From contig OZ020267.1 of the NCBI GenBank assembly GCA_963971225.1, positions 109,944,163 to 110,008,162 of the forward strand: a stretch of 64,000 nt of DNA, given 5' to 3'. The notes beneath the pieces were generated by a model. That model ran no database searches. It saw only the letters and a list, made by a program, of their open reading frames with translations, and was not told the DNA's origin. This document shows, in pieces, positions 32,761-45,640 of this stretch. Source of the DNA: Melieria omissa (Eukaryota; Arthropoda; Insecta; Diptera; Ulidiidae). Position 1 is the first letter of the stretch. The number at the start of each line of letters is the position of its first letter. Both the position numbers and the translations under genes were made by a program.

Positions 32761-34220
32761 TTTTATTCGTTAGCATTTCAACGTTGTTGCTGTTGTTGTT
32801 GTTGTTGCGTTTTAATAAATTGCCATTTGCCGTCATGATTATGATTATTGCCACTTTTGGAATAATTTTCATGCAATTTGCAACTAACCAGCATACAAAT
32901 GCCATTTGCTACGTTTTGCTACAATTCTATTTTTCTTTATTATTTGTTGGCTATTTTGTGGCGCTGCTTTCAGGGCCGCAGGCGGCCAGCGATGAATTTT
33001 TTTTTATTTTATTTGTGTTAACGGTTTCCTACGCTGCCACGCTGGCGACGCCTAACAATTTTGCCACATTTTTCAACATTTTCATTATAAAAATTACCGC
33101 AAATGTTGGCGGCAACTGAATAACGACTACAAAAACAACAACAACAATAGCGGCAGCACCAGCAACAACAACAGTAGCAACAACATAATTTATGGCAACA
33201 AAATAAGGCAACATTAAATGCACACAAATCAATTACATTCGCAGCGCAGGCAGAAGACGATGGCAAAAGCGAAGAGCAAAAATTTCTACAAAAGTCGAGC
33301 GGCGAGTTGAGACGGTTGAGTTGGCTGCTGTATCGCGGCAGTGCCAGCCGAAACATGACACAAAGTCAAGCGAAACGGCACAAAGTCAAAGTCAACACCC
33401 CCAAGCAAAAAAATAAAAAAAAAAAAAAAATTTTTTTTTTTTTTGAATGGGCCAATGCGAAATGAAATAACACGAAAATCAAATGAAAATGAAAATGTGA
33501 AAAAGTACAACAAGCATGAAAGAATAAAAGCTGAAATAGAACAAAGAGCCGTTGAGAAAAATCGAAATGGAAAATAAGAGCAAAACGAAAAAAAAGCTCA
33601 TAGGAGGAATGAAATTGAAAGGTAAAAGAAATAACATGGCAAATAAGTGTTGAATACTTGCACACACACTCAGACGCGCCCAACACATACACTCATACAC
33701 ACACACACACACATATGGACGCTCCTATGCCAAAGTGTCAAGTGTCAACGCCAAAATGATTACGGGGGCGTGCCAGAAGCCGAGGGCGCCGCAGCACAGC
33801 ACACGACGAAAAATGCGCCCATACAAAGCGCTGCTGCCGCAACAGCTCGAGGGTACAACGACAACAACAACAACCCGAACGACGACAACGCGCACTGCAT
33901 GGCAATGGCGGCGGCTGACGGCTGCGGAAAGTACGTGTGCGCGCACACATACGACTGACGCTGAAGGAGGCTCATTAGACGCCCATGTGCTGTGCGCCAG
34001 ATGACTGAAAGTGCGACAATGATGACAGGGCAAAGTGGTGCAGTCGTGCAAGGGGGAACGACGACAATGAGGAAGCTGAAAAAAAACTGCGCGACACCAT
34101 CGAAATGGTCGCTGACAAAGCGCAATTTAAAAATAGCATTTGCTGACATTGAAGAAATGCGAAAAATTTAGAGACCGAACGAGCGAGCGAACGCACAAGT
34201 GTGAGCGTGAGCACTTGAGT
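32761..34220. other. No supported gene
   Basis: TTG/CAA runs (32783-32808, 33128-33185), a poly-A/poly-T pair at 33410-33443 and a CA run at 33695-33712. Hydrophobic frames such as 32784-33119 (+) follow from T-rich composition. The 33720-34100 stretch is GC-richer and open on both strands, but shows no motif. Confidence 0.5.
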
Positions 34221-34708
34221 GCGCCTAAAAGTATGTAATGTTTAAAATTTATTAGCTACTTAGCCTACAAAACGGCCAATGAGTGGCTGACTGGTGTGTG
34301 GGTATGTGTGTGTGTGAGTATTGAGCGAACGTGTCGCACCGAAGGCAGCCAGAAGTGTTGTACTTGAGCGCGCGCCTAAAAGTAGATAGATAATGTGTGC
34401 TGTGGCGGTTTTTTGTGGCATGAAATTTTCAAGTGTCAAAAAGCGCTGACCTTGGCAAGTTGGTTGGTGTTGAAGTAATTTCTTTCTTGCGTGCGGTTTT
34501 TGTGAAAAATTTACGTAGGCAACAAGAAAACCAGTGCTCAAGGAGGCCCATAAGTAGACTACATAAATTTTGCAGTGTAAAATTGTATGAAAAATGCACA
34601 ACGAAATGATGCAAGCAGGTTTGAGTTGTGATGTCTTAGAAATTTCTGTATGTTAAGAATTTTTGAAATAAAATGTAATTCGAAAAGTGTCTGTTAGGCG
34701 CCTAAAAG
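34221..34708. repeat. Three copies of GCGCCTAAAAG
   Basis: Exact 11-mers at 34221-34231, 34372-34382 and 34698-34708, the reverse complement of the core of the 29.8-30.8 kb repeats. The last is within the palindrome TAGGCGCCTA. Confidence 0.6.
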
Positions 34709-36239
34709 TTTACATGAGTTTTCCCAAATGCTCTAAGCACTTGAATTTCTTAAGTGCTTATATGATTTCTTCGACATTGTGAGTCGGAAACCTGCGCACA
34801 TTACAACGCACTTCAGTCTAATGGTTTGTCAGATTTTTATAATCCAAAACCGTCTCTCTCTTCTCTTGTTGATCTTAAGTATGTGTGCGTGTATGTATGC
34901 GTTTTCTTTTATTGAGATGAAAAGCATTAAAAGACTATTGCTTGTCAGCGTGAGGTTTTAAATCACTAAAAACAACTCTCTCATGGCCGTTTATCTCCCT
35001 TCGGAACTGTCGTCAAGTGTGTCATAGGGAGATGGTTGATTGAGCATTAAGATCGAAACTCCTGAGTCAAAATTCGTTGGTTCTCATCATAGTTCGAAAG
35101 ATGAGTCTCAGTTTCGTTCAGGGTCTCAGTCTTTAATTTGTGCACAAGTATCAAAGTCGCTCATGTATATATGTGTGTTTTTTCATATATTTATATATGT
35201 ACATGTATTCATATAAGCACCTGACATATTTTAGCTTCAAGCCCATTTAAGCTAATCTGATTTTGTTCTCGCTACTTGCTACTTGCTGCCATACGCCCAC
35301 TGCAAACACACCAAACAAGCTGTTAATGCTGACACTAACAACACCAACAACAATAATAACTATAACAACAACAAAATACAAAGCCATATAATAACCAAAT
35401 GCTCCTTCCTCGCCCCCATCAACCAACCAGACGCCAATACTTTCCTTAATGTATTTCGTGTTTCTTGCATGCGATTTTAATTGGAAAATATCGTTTTGCT
35501 TTAAGTTTTGTCTCAGTGACATTTACATTTCTCGTTTCTCCACACATTTTTTTTTTAATTCTTTTACACTTTTTTTTCTTTATTTACTAACAATTTTTAT
35601 GTCCGCATAAAATTTGATATTTTGCCTTTGCAAGTTCGTTCAGCATATTTCGCAACTCATTAAATGCAAAAACTATAAAAGTTTTCTTAGCTGCTGCCGC
35701 ATGCTACATGTGGCATGCCACGCGCCCATAACGCTGCACATGTCTTTGCGAAATACTCCAGTTGTGTTGTGTTTTACTAAAAAAAGAATAAAAAAAAATT
35801 CGCAATCGGTTCTTGCAAACGATTTTTATGTCTTAATTTTTTTGCACACTTCAGTGACACAAAACAAAACAACTCACAAACATTTGCAGCAATTCAAAGC
35901 GACCATCAGGCGCCTGGTTGCAGTGCAGTTGTTGTTATTGTTTTTTGCTATTTAGCTGCGTTGCGTGGTGATTGCTGTAGGTGTTGACGTTTGTCGTGTT
36001 AGGTTGTTGTTGTTGGTTGGGTTTGTTCTTTTTTCTATGCCAAAAGAGTTACGCCCACTAGTCAATGCTGTCAGCAGCGCTGACGGACCAACAACGTACT
36101 GGCAAGTGGCGCGTTGTGGCGAACGTTTTTGTAGTTGTTGGAGCCGAACTTAATAAGCAATCAAAGCGACAGGAAATGGTATGCGGCCATGTGTTGTGTG
36201 GGGGTAATTTTTCAAATATTTGTAATAACTGTTTGTAAA
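34709..36239. other. No supported gene
   Basis: ATATATG-type palindromic runs at about 35164-35215 and CAA runs near 35340-35370. No motif-bearing frame. Confidence 0.5.
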
Positions 36240-36966
36240 AAAGACAAGTTTCAGAAAATCAAATGTTTGACATATGTTTTAGTGTTAATACTTTTATGAT
36301 GCCAATTTTTAGATTTTTTAAATTCTTGCAATTAAATTTGTTAAGTTATGATGTTAATTTAATTTAAATATTAAAATTAAACATTTTAAAATTTGTATGT
36401 TTATGTTTTTATTTATTTTTGTAGTCTTTTTGTTTTTTAATTTTTGCGTTTTTGGATTTTTGTATTCAATTTTATATTTAAATATTTTATTATTTATATA
36501 AATATTGAAATATTTTATACTTTGATTTTATAAAATTTCTGTATTTTTTTATTTTTTTGTTTTCATATTTTCATATTTAAAAAAAATATTTTTAAATTTT
36601 TAAATTTTTATGTCTATGTTTTTTAGTTTTATATTTCTATATTTTTATATATTGATATTTCTATATATAATATTATATTTGTATTTTTTAATATTATTAT
36701 ATTTTTGTATTTTTTTTAATGTTTTAAATTTTAATGTTTTCATATTTTTACATTTTTATTGTTATATTTTTTAAATATTTTATTTTTTTCAATTAACTAT
36801 ATATTTTTATGTTTTAAAATTTGTTTAATATGATTTTTCTTTCATATTTGTACGTTTTAAATATTTTTAAAATTTTTTTTGGTTATATTTTTATATCTTC
36901 ATTTCTTTCAATTTTTTTTATTATTTTATGCTTCTTTGTTTTTATACTTTCATAATTTTACAATAT
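36240..36966. repeat. T-rich low-complexity block
   Basis: About 730 bp of degenerate TTTTTATATTTTTA-type sequence on + with very few G or C; no fixed period could be defined. Confidence 0.7.
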
Positions 36967-36970
36967 TATA

Positions 36971-38217
36971 CGAGGGTTGCCTTTTATATTTTTTTGAAAA
37001 AGGATGAATATGCATTTTGTTATCTTCAAAAATGGTTGTATTGCTCTTCAAGGTATTCTCTTTGAAGATTTATACACTTTTGAATGCACTCGATGCTTTT
37101 TTTCCACTCCGATTGATACATCTCCAAAACATGGTTTTTGAATGGTTCAGCAGCATCTTCTGGCGATGAAAATCGTTGACCACGCAATTTTTTTTTGATG
37201 TGCGGGAATAAAAAGTCATTGGGTGCTAGGTCAGAGCTGTATGGCGGATGACCCATTAAATCGATGCTTTGGTCGATCAAATGGGCGATATTGTGAGCTT
37301 GCATTGTCAGGGTGATGAATGATTCGGCATCGGCGGTTGTTTTTCCGTATTTCATTGAACATTTTTGTCCAACAACTTATTGTGTACCACTCAGAATTGT
37401 CCCTTCGACGTTGGTCTAATGACACAGTAGCCATATGACCAGTTGTGCCGAAGAAACAGGTGACAATTTTCTTCGATGTGCTGCGTGCCCGAACAACTTT
37501 TGTTAGAATTGGCTCGTCTTGGAAGACCCACACGGTCGATTGCTGTTTTGTTTCGGGCTCATACGCATATATCCATGATTTGTCACCTGTCACGGTCTTA
37601 TGAACGTCTTTCGAAGTACTGCGATCGAATTTTTCCATCATTTCTTTACACCAATCGACACGAGCCTCTTTTTAGCGATTACCAAATTATGCGGGATCCA
37701 ACGAGAACAAATCTTTCTGACATCTAAATGTTAATGCAATATCGAATTCACGGCCGTGGAACTAATGCCCAAGGATGCCTCTATTTCACGGTATATCATA
37801 TGACGATCTTTCATTATCAGTTCACGCACAGCATCAATGGTTTCTGGCACAATGACCGATTTTGGACGACCTTAACGAAATTCATCCTGGAGCGAAAGAC
37901 GACCATGCTTGAATTCGTTAAACCAGTGATAAATTGGCTTGAGGGTTGGTGCTTCATCACCAAATGCCGAATGAAGGCGATCGAAGCATTGTTGTTGAGA
38001 TAATTCACTTCGGAAAACGTAAAAAATGTATGCTCGAAAATTTTCACGAGTTAAATCTATTTTTCAAGTCAGTGTAAACAACACAAATAGTGCTTGAACA
38101 TCAAAATGTTCTAAGCACGTTTATGGTAAAAAATTACAAACTTTTCAATGGTAATATCAGATTTTTTGAAAACTTACTAGACCATCCCTATTGAAAAAAT
38201 ATAAAAGGCAGCCTACG
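36971..38217 (-). mobile_element. Near full-length mariner relic, 1247 bp
   Basis: Left end CGAGGGTTGCCTTTTATATT, right end complement AATATAAAAGGCAGCCTACG, flanked by TA at 36969-36970 and 38218-38219. The length is close to the usual 1.3 kb of mariner elements. The transposase runs leftward on the minus strand. Confidence 0.9.
37026..38050 (-). pseudogene. Mariner transposase, broken by stops and frameshifts
   Basis: Read on the minus strand, the gene shows LSQQQCFDRLHSAFGDEAPT, a helix-turn-helix region with GRPKSVIVPETIDAV, MIYREIEASLGIS, then EMMEKFDRSTSKDVHKTVTG. The first catalytic Asp is in TGDKSWIYAYEPE (about 37573-37590), the second in HHPDNASS (a disturbed HHDNAS), the third in HPPYSSDLAPND (about 37200-37245), followed by KKKLRGQRFSSPEDA. 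At least three in-frame stops or shifts interrupt it (after EFR near 37875, after ILH near 37730, near 37300). It is dead, but all three catalytic regions are still visible. Confidence 0.85.
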
Positions 38218-38224
38218 TATAATA

Positions 38225-39420
38225 TCAGGTCAGTCCATAAGTTCGTGCGTTTATTTTTCAATAGTTTCAGAATGGGCGCTTTTTGCATACAAAAAATGAT
38301 TCGTGGGGGATAACGAAATTTTTTTTTATTTTTTCTGATGTATTGTTCATTCAACAAGTGATTTTAATCGCGAATAGAGGCACGCAATGTTAAAAAATAA
38401 AATGGAGTCTTCGAACGAGTATAAGAGGCATATTTTGTATTTTTTTTTTATAAAAGTGGAAAAAATGCAATAACTGCTGCTGCAGAAATAGACGCAGCTC
38501 ATTGGGAGAATGCCGTGTGTGTAAGGACTGCGAAAAAGTGTTTTTCCAAGTTCAGAAATGGTGATTGTGACGTTGAGGATGCCCTACGCTCTGGTCGTCC
38601 TTAGGTCCTTAACTCCGACGCCTTGCTGGAACTCGTGGAAGCAGAGCTAAGTTTGACAGTCGATACGATGGCTGGAAGGTTGGGCAAGGTTCCAATGTTT
38701 GGAAAATGGGTTCCGCATAAACTTCCCGTTGCAAAGAGTGTGAATACAGCAGAGACTGAATGTGTGTTCTCAGCTGTTGAAGCGGTTTAAAAATGAAAGT
38801 TTTTTGAACCGTATTGTTACTGGGGATGAAAAATGGTTCCTTTACAACAATCCTGTTCGCAAACGCCAGTGGTTAGATAAGGTGGAACACCAGAACCAAC
38901 CCCACAGATGGCCTTCACCTCAAGAAGATTCTCCTGTTTATTTGGTGGGATATGACTGGTATTGTTTATTTTGATCTGCTGGAACCAAACCAGACGATCA
39001 CAGCTGATTATTATTGCCATCAGCTATCCAAACTGAATGAAGCACTTGAGAAAAATCGGCCGTATTTAGCCAATAGACGCAAAGTTTTGTTTCACTACGA
39101 CAATGCAAGACCGCATACCGCAAGACAGACCTTAGGCTAGTTGAATGAGCTCAAACGGGAGCTAATGCCGCATTCACCATACTCTCCGGATATTACACCT
39201 TGCGATTATCACCTTTTCCGCGGACTTCAGTCCCATATGAGTAATAAGAACTACACCTCAAAAGCAGCTATAAAATGGGATATCGACGCGTATTTTGGCT
39301 CCAAGGACAAACAATTTTTTAAGCAGGTAATTAAAAATTTGACTAAACATTGGGAAGACTGACTAACGCAGGAAAATATATGATGATTAATAAATACTGA
39401 ATGTTGATATTTTATATTTT
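38225..39420 (+). mobile_element. Second mariner relic, 3' end lost
   Basis: The 5' terminus AGGTCAGTCCATAAGTTCGT (38227-38246) is a typical mariner inverted repeat start. No matching inverted end is found after the ORF (stop 39360-39362), so the right end is deleted or eroded. It is a different lineage from its neighbour at 36971-38217 and is transcribed away from it. Confidence 0.8.
38411..39362 (+). pseudogene. Mariner transposase pseudogene
   Basis: The likely start is MESSNEYKRHIL at about 38402-38413. A decayed helix-turn-helix region follows with several stops and frameshifts. From 38762 the sequence is better kept: NRIVTGDEKWFLYNNPVRKR (first Asp, about 38819-38836), MTGIVYFDLLEPNQTITADY, VLFHYDNARPHTA (second Asp, about 39092-39121), a stop at 39138, and HSPYSPDITPCDYHLF (third Asp, about 39171-39215), ending at 39362. 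The spacing fits D,D34D mariner transposases. It is non-functional. Confidence 0.85.
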
Positions 39421-40680
39421 ATTATAATTTAATCATAATGCCCAAACATCAACAATAAAGTAATTCTTAAGCAAACAATAAATATTCAACTCTCTTTTTC
39501 AATCGAATTGAAGAACAAACACATTTTTTTGTGAACAACAAACACAAATCACGTACCCAGCTGCACACAAATTACGGACAATCAATGTAACCTTAACCAC
39601 AACTGTACAACTTGGTCACTACCAAAGAAGTTTAGCAAAATGTGCGCGTTGCAAAGACAGTCAACAAGAATGGCACAAAATCTCCATAGCCAAAGACCGG
39701 GCGAACAGAGAAATCAAGAGTCACCAGCGCATGGCAAAGGTAAAAAATAAGAAATATTGGCAAAAGGAGTGGGAAAAATGTCATGTCAGGATTTAACAGA
39801 TTTAAAATCTATTTTCGACATACACACGCACACACACAATCACATATACATATATATTAATTTGTATGGCTCCGTGTGCCGAACTCGTTGCCAATGTGTA
39901 GGCAAACTGTCATTTGCTGTTGATCGAGAATCTCTTCATGCTATTTGTTCCTGTCCTTTCGCCTACGCGCCACATCCTTTCACTATGCTACCAACAAATC
40001 CACAAGTGTACCATGCCAGCGCCCCCCCTCCCCCCTTGTTGGTGCTGACATGTGCTGGCTGCTGCCGTGCATTCATCCACTTAGCCTTCGAATTAGGACA
40101 CTCGGGTCCTGTGCAAATATTTATCGATTGCCCAATGACAAAACGCAATTCAAAATCAGCCAGTGTGCGACATGTGTGACGGCGGCAGAGACAGTCGACA
40201 GGAGAGATAGAGAAATCGACTGAGAGATTGAGGGGGGAGGCAAATGGCAAAAAGCGGAAATGCACGAGTGGAAATCGCCATGACGGCCAACAAACCACCT
40301 GTTCCTGGATGATTGCTGTTGCTGGAATGGAGCAAATGTGCGCTGTGTTGTGTTGTACATGAAAAGAAACGTTTCAAACATGCATGAAAATTGGTGAATG
40401 TTGGGGAAAATGGAGAATATCTGTCGAGCGGAAACAATAAGCAGAGATTGTTACAAACGTAATGGTGAGAGAAGCATTCAATTACAAGTATTGAATAACG
40501 ATAAATACAAGAAAAGTTGAAAATTGATTCATGATGCAGAGGAGAGAAGTTAAGGTTTTTTAAGCATGAGAGCAGGGTTCTTTAAATTCGAAATACAAAA
40601 TTAAGGATCAAATTTTAGGGACAAAATTGAAGTGAATTTTGAAGCATGAATCAGTAAAGTTGTGATATCAAAATTTAAGT
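39421..40680. other. No supported gene
   Basis: CA/TA-rich run at about 39820-39860. The frame at 39757-40179 (+, 140 codons) includes His/Thr repeats and has no motif. The rest is ordinary. Confidence 0.5.
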
Positions 40681-40684
40681 GAAT

Positions 40685-41150
40685 GGTTTGGAATTAAGCA
40701 CAAAATGTGTGAATAGGTGATAAGAATAGTGAAGTAGAGCATGAATCAACTCATGAATCAACTTTGGAATTAACTAAAAATGTATGAATAGGTAAATGAA
40801 TAAGTGAAGTAAAGCATGAATCAACTCAACTCAACTCAACTCAAAATATTAAACACAAATAATAATCCACATTGAATCGTTGAGCCTATGAGCCTCGAAA
40901 TTCAAGTTTCTTCTGATGGTTTGGAATTAAGCACCAACAATTTATGAATAGGTTAGTGAATTAGTGAAGTAGAGCATGAATCAACTCATGAATCAACTTT
41001 GGAATTAAGCACTAAAAATATATGAATAGGTAAATGAACAAGTGAAGTAGAGCATAAATCAACTCAGCTCAACTCAACTCAAAATATTAAACAAAAATCA
41101 TAATTCACATTGAATCGTTGAGCCTATGAGCCTTGAAATTAAAGATACAA
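40685..41150. repeat. Tandem duplication, 233-bp unit with inner repeats
   Basis: GGTTTGGAATTAAGCAC begins copies at 40685 and 40918. Each copy contains two shorter related segments (TGAATAGGT...AGTGAAGTAGAGCATGAATC) and a run of CAACT pentamers, then TTGAATCGTTGAGCCTATGA. Confidence 0.85.
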
Positions 41151-42960
41151 GATTCTTTTGATTTATGAATTATTAGTGAAAGAAAGTATGAATCTTTAGT
41201 GCGTTGAAGAAAATTGCCAACTAAGCAATTTCCATGAATTTTTAACACCAACTCGATTATAATTTCTATGAATGCGCAGTTTTATTTTCGATTTGTTTGT
41301 GTCTGCTTTTATGACATAAATGCAACTGGTTGCTAACAAGTTACAACAACAAAGACAAACAATAATAATAACGGGTTAGTGGAAAATAAAATTCAAACAT
41401 TCCAATTCACATCCGGTGAAAATTGCCCAGACTTGACGCAACTTCCGTGTGCCTAATGTTGCGCAAACTTACCTACACACACAAACACATAGACACTCAC
41501 ACATTCATGACATTCTATTACAAGTGTCACTGTTGCCTGCCGCCCCCGTTACACCCACTGTGCCCACGCTGTTTTTGCAAACTTTCACATTTTTCGCCCT
41601 CGCCGGCGAGTGTGAGTGCACTCTGCCGGACTGTTTAACTTTTATTTTCGTCCATTTATTTTGTTTAAAGTTTTTTGCGCCTTTCGGCCATGCCGTCTAC
41701 AATGTACATCTATTTTTATGAGCCCACACAGCGACACAGCCCAGCTGGCCACCACTGTGCGCCCCTCGGCCGTTCATTCATCCGTTCATGCATCCGACCA
41801 GTCGTAGAGCACTTGGAATTTTCCACTTAAGCCCGCATTTTTACTCGCATTTCCTGTGCGTCTTACGTGCAGTGTCGTTCTAAAGCAGCGCTCCAACCTC
41901 TCTGCCCCACCGGCATATCGCTGCCACCACCGCAGCGCAGTGTCCACGCTCGACTGTTGCCGTTACTCTTAATTCCTTTTGCCGTATTTGAACAGCAACG
42001 TAGATCAATAAGGATTTCCGGTTCAATTCGTACGCTGTCCGTTTTCATTTTCGTTCAACGATTTTTGCTTTCCTTTTTCTTCCTGCGTCCTGCCACCGTT
42101 CGCACTGCCTTCAACAATTGTGTGTGTGTGTGTGTGTCTCGCTGATTTTTGCCTTTTCACTTTACATGCTTTTAGGCTGTTCTCGTGGCGCTTTCCGCTG
42201 ATTTTTTTCAAGTCCCCTCTTACCTCCTGTTTAGCAGTGCGTTGTCCACTCTTAGCCCATTTTTTTTCGGGCACTTTTAGCACTTTTGCTACTTTTGGCA
42301 ACACTCTGCGCCACTTACCATCACTTATTGTCGACACGACTAGCCGCTGCCCTCTTCTCGTTTGCCACCCCCGTCAGTCTAAATATTTGACATTTGCGGC
42401 AGCGTGTTTTTTGTTGTTGTTTCGCATATTTTTCTGCTGATTTCATTCGTTTATTATTTCTATTCCTAACCGATCTACGGGTTTCTTTTTTTTGTCATTT
42501 GTTTTATGATTTTTTGCTTTCTTGATTTTCTTGCTTGATTTCTTTTCCAATTTTCAAAGTGTCACTTTACGAGAAACGCCATTAATCAAAAATTGCCTAA
42601 GCAAGCGTGATCTCCAGATGAGAATGGTCGCACTGCCGTATCCTTTAAGTGCGTATAAATGTATATAAATATAAACACTTTCGAGTAAAACCGAAAAATT
42701 TTGCAACATTTCTGTTGCTTAAACAACTTTTGCGGTTATCTCGAGGGTTGTTTAAACTGTTACGAGAGAAGATATCATTGAAATGGGGAACGGTTGGAAA
42801 AGGAAAACTTAAAGTAATAAGTGTGGAACTTAACGCCACAGTGGCCACAGTTGCTTACTTTTCACTGAAATGGGTTATTTTTTTTTCGTTTAGTTACTTG
42901 GTTACTTTATTTTCTGTTTGATAACTTTTTGTAAGGAAACCCTAAAGTATAACACAGGAG
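41151..42960. other. No supported gene
   Basis: GC-richer C/T-biased stretch (41400-42480) with a CA run near 41474-41490 and a (TG)n run at 42119-42137. Overlapping frames on both strands lack motifs. Confidence 0.5.
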
Positions 42961-43020
42961 AAATATTTAGCAAGAAACACTCAAGCAAAACCATGTAGAA
43001 AAAACCTTATTGGGTTGTTG

Positions 43021-44175
43021 AACGAAGCAAGAATGAAGATTAGAAGTAGGTTTTTTATTTTGTTTTTAAACTTGATTACTTTTGGGTTCCTTTTGGTTAC
43101 TTTTAGATTAATTTTTGTTTACTTTTAAGTTACTTTTAGGTTACTTGTAAGTAAGTTGATTGCTTTTAAGTTACTTTTGTGTTACTTTTAAGTTACTTTT
43201 TACTTTTAGGGTACTTTTAGGTTACTTCTAAGTTAGTTGACTACTTTTAGGTTACTTTTAAGTTAGTTGATTAGTTTTATGTTACTTTTAAGTTAGTTGA
43301 CTTCTTTTAGGTTACTTTTTTGTTTTTTTCAAGTTACTTTTTAGTTACTTTTAGGTTACTTTTAGTTAGCTGATTACTTGTAGGTTACTTTCACCTTACT
43401 TTTTGGTTACTTCTAAGTAACTTTTATATTACTATTAGGTTACTTTTAGGTTACTTTTTCAAAGAATTCCGGCTAACAGTTTGTTGTTTGTTGTTGTTTG
43501 TGCAAGACAATACTAATTGAAATAAACATAGAAAGGTGAAAAATTTAGATTTTGTGAGAGAATGTGAAATCAACAAATTCAGTGCATAGATTAGGGAGAA
43601 AGTATTACTTTAATATCGATAGCTAAAATCTATAGAAATCGTGAGTGAGAGAGAACTCTTTTTGGTTACTTTTAGCAACCAAAGAAGCAAGAATGAAGTT
43701 TTTTTTATTATGTTTTTTAACTTGATTACTTTTGGGTTCTTTTTGGTTACTTTTAGGTTACTTGTTGGTTTGCTTTTAAGTTACTTTTAAGATAGTTGTA
43801 AGTTACTTTTAGGTTACTTTTAACTTAGTTGATTACTTTTAGGTTACTTTTGTGTTACTTTTAAGTTACTTTAAGTGATTTTTTACTTTTAGTGTACTTT
43901 TAGTGAGCTGATTACTTGTAGGTTACTTTTACGTTACTTTTTGGTTAATTTTAAGTAACTTTTATGTTACTATTAAGTTACTTTTAGGTTACTTTTTCAA
44001 AGAATTCTGGTTAAAAAGTTGTATTTGCAAGAAAGGACTAATTGAAATAAACAGAGAAATGTGAAAGAATGAGATTATGTGAGAGAAAGTGAGATCAAAA
44101 AATTCAGAGCATAAATTAGGGAGAAAGTATTACTTGAATATCGATAGCTAAAATCTATAGAAATTGTGAGTGAGA
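43021..44175. repeat. Duplicated block containing GTTACTTTTA minisatellite
   Basis: Two copies of one block start at GAAGCAAGAATGAAG (43024 and 43684) and end at ATATCGATAGCTAAAATCTATAG (about 43612 and 44138). The first 350-400 bp of each are a degenerate array of about 10-bp units, GTTACTTTTA and variants. The second block's array is about 130 bp shorter, so the blocks diverged by array-length change. Confidence 0.9.
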
Positions 44176-45640
44176 ATAAAAAAAGGTTCAAAAGAAATAA
44201 GAAAATTGCATTAGGGGAAAAAATTGCTAGTACTAATGAGAAAGAACAATTGTAATGAGTAAGTTTTTCTTAAAATGAGAAAATGATTTAGGTTTTGTAT
44301 AATTAATAACTGAGAAATTTAAGCCAAAACTGAGAAATCTTCAGTAAATCTACAAAAAATCGAATTGACGTTGAAAACGTCTAAGAAAGTTCATTTAAAA
44401 GTGAGACATAAGAATTAAAAGTGAGAATGAGGTACTTTTAAGTAAGAATCAATTAGAATTATGAGTCCATATAGGAAAAAAATTATAAGAAAGAAATTAA
44501 AAAGTTGCATTAGGAGCAAAAAACTTCAGGACCAATAAGAAAGACCAACCTTAATGAGAAAGTTTTGCTGAAAATGAGAAAATGCTTTAAGTTTTGTATA
44601 AATAATAACTGAGAAATTTAAGTCAAAACTGAGAAAGTTTCAATAAATCTGGAAAGTGAGAAAGCTTAAGAAAGTTCACTTAGACCCGAGATATATGAAT
44701 TATAAGTGAGACTGAAGTACTTAAAGTGAGAAATAATGGGAATTATGAGTTAATGTAGGAAAAGAGTTCATAAGAAATGAGAAAGTTGCATTAGAAGCAA
44801 AAAAAAACGTTAGTGCCAATGAGAAGGAACAACCGTCAATAAATATTATTGATAACAATGAGAAAATGCTTCAAAGTTTTTTATAAATAATAACTGAAAA
44901 ATATGACCCAAAACTGAGAAAGTTTCAACAAATCTGGGAATAAACTAGTTGAAAAGGAAAACGTCTAAGAAAGTTCACTGAAAAGTGAGATATATGAATT
45001 ATAAGTGAGAATAAGGTAATCCATGTGAGAATCAATGAGAAATATGAGTTAATATAGGATAAAGTTCATATGAGAAAGTTGCATTAAGAGTAAAAAATTG
45101 CCACTAAAATGAGAAAAAAATATAGGAAACATATAGGAAAGAGTTCATAAGAAATGAGAAAGTTGCAATTACGAGCTAAAATGTTCAGTGCCAATGAGAA
45201 AGAACAACCGTAATGAGAAATTATTGCTGACAATGAGAAAATGCTAACAATCTTGTATAAATAATGACTGAGAAATTTGAGCCAAAATGAGAAAGATTCA
45301 ACAAATCTGGAAATAAACTAATTGAGCGCACAAAAGTCTTAGAAAGTTCACTTAAATATGAGATACATGAATTTTATGTAAGAATGAGGTACTTTAAATG
45401 AGAACAAAACCATTAGAATTATGAGTTAATGTAGAAAAAGGTTCATCAGAAATGAGAAAGTTGCATTAGAAGCAAAAAATTGTCACTAAAATGAGAAAGA
45501 ACAACTGTAATCCAAAATTATTGCTGACAGTGAGAAAATGTTTTAAATTTTGTATAAATAAAAGAACATGAACAAATAAAAAATTTGAGCCAAAATTAAA
45601 AACTGCTCAACAAATGTGAGAATAAACTAATCGAAAAATC
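44176..45640. repeat. Tandem satellite, about 285-bp unit
   Basis: GAAATGAGAAAGTTGCATTAG and variants begin units near 44196, 44490, 44773, 45070 (a short, partial unit), 45155 and 45437. Each unit then reads CAATGAGAAAGAACAAC, AATGAGAAAATGCTT, TTTTGTATAAATAATAACTG and AAGAAAGTTCACT in order. It is a GAGAAA-rich satellite with about 5 to 6 diverged copies. Confidence 0.9.

Noticed and set aside
32784..33119. 111-codon hydrophobic frame resembling a membrane protein
   Set aside because: Composition follows T-rich DNA and a TTG run; it starts in the microsatellite and has no splice or promoter support.
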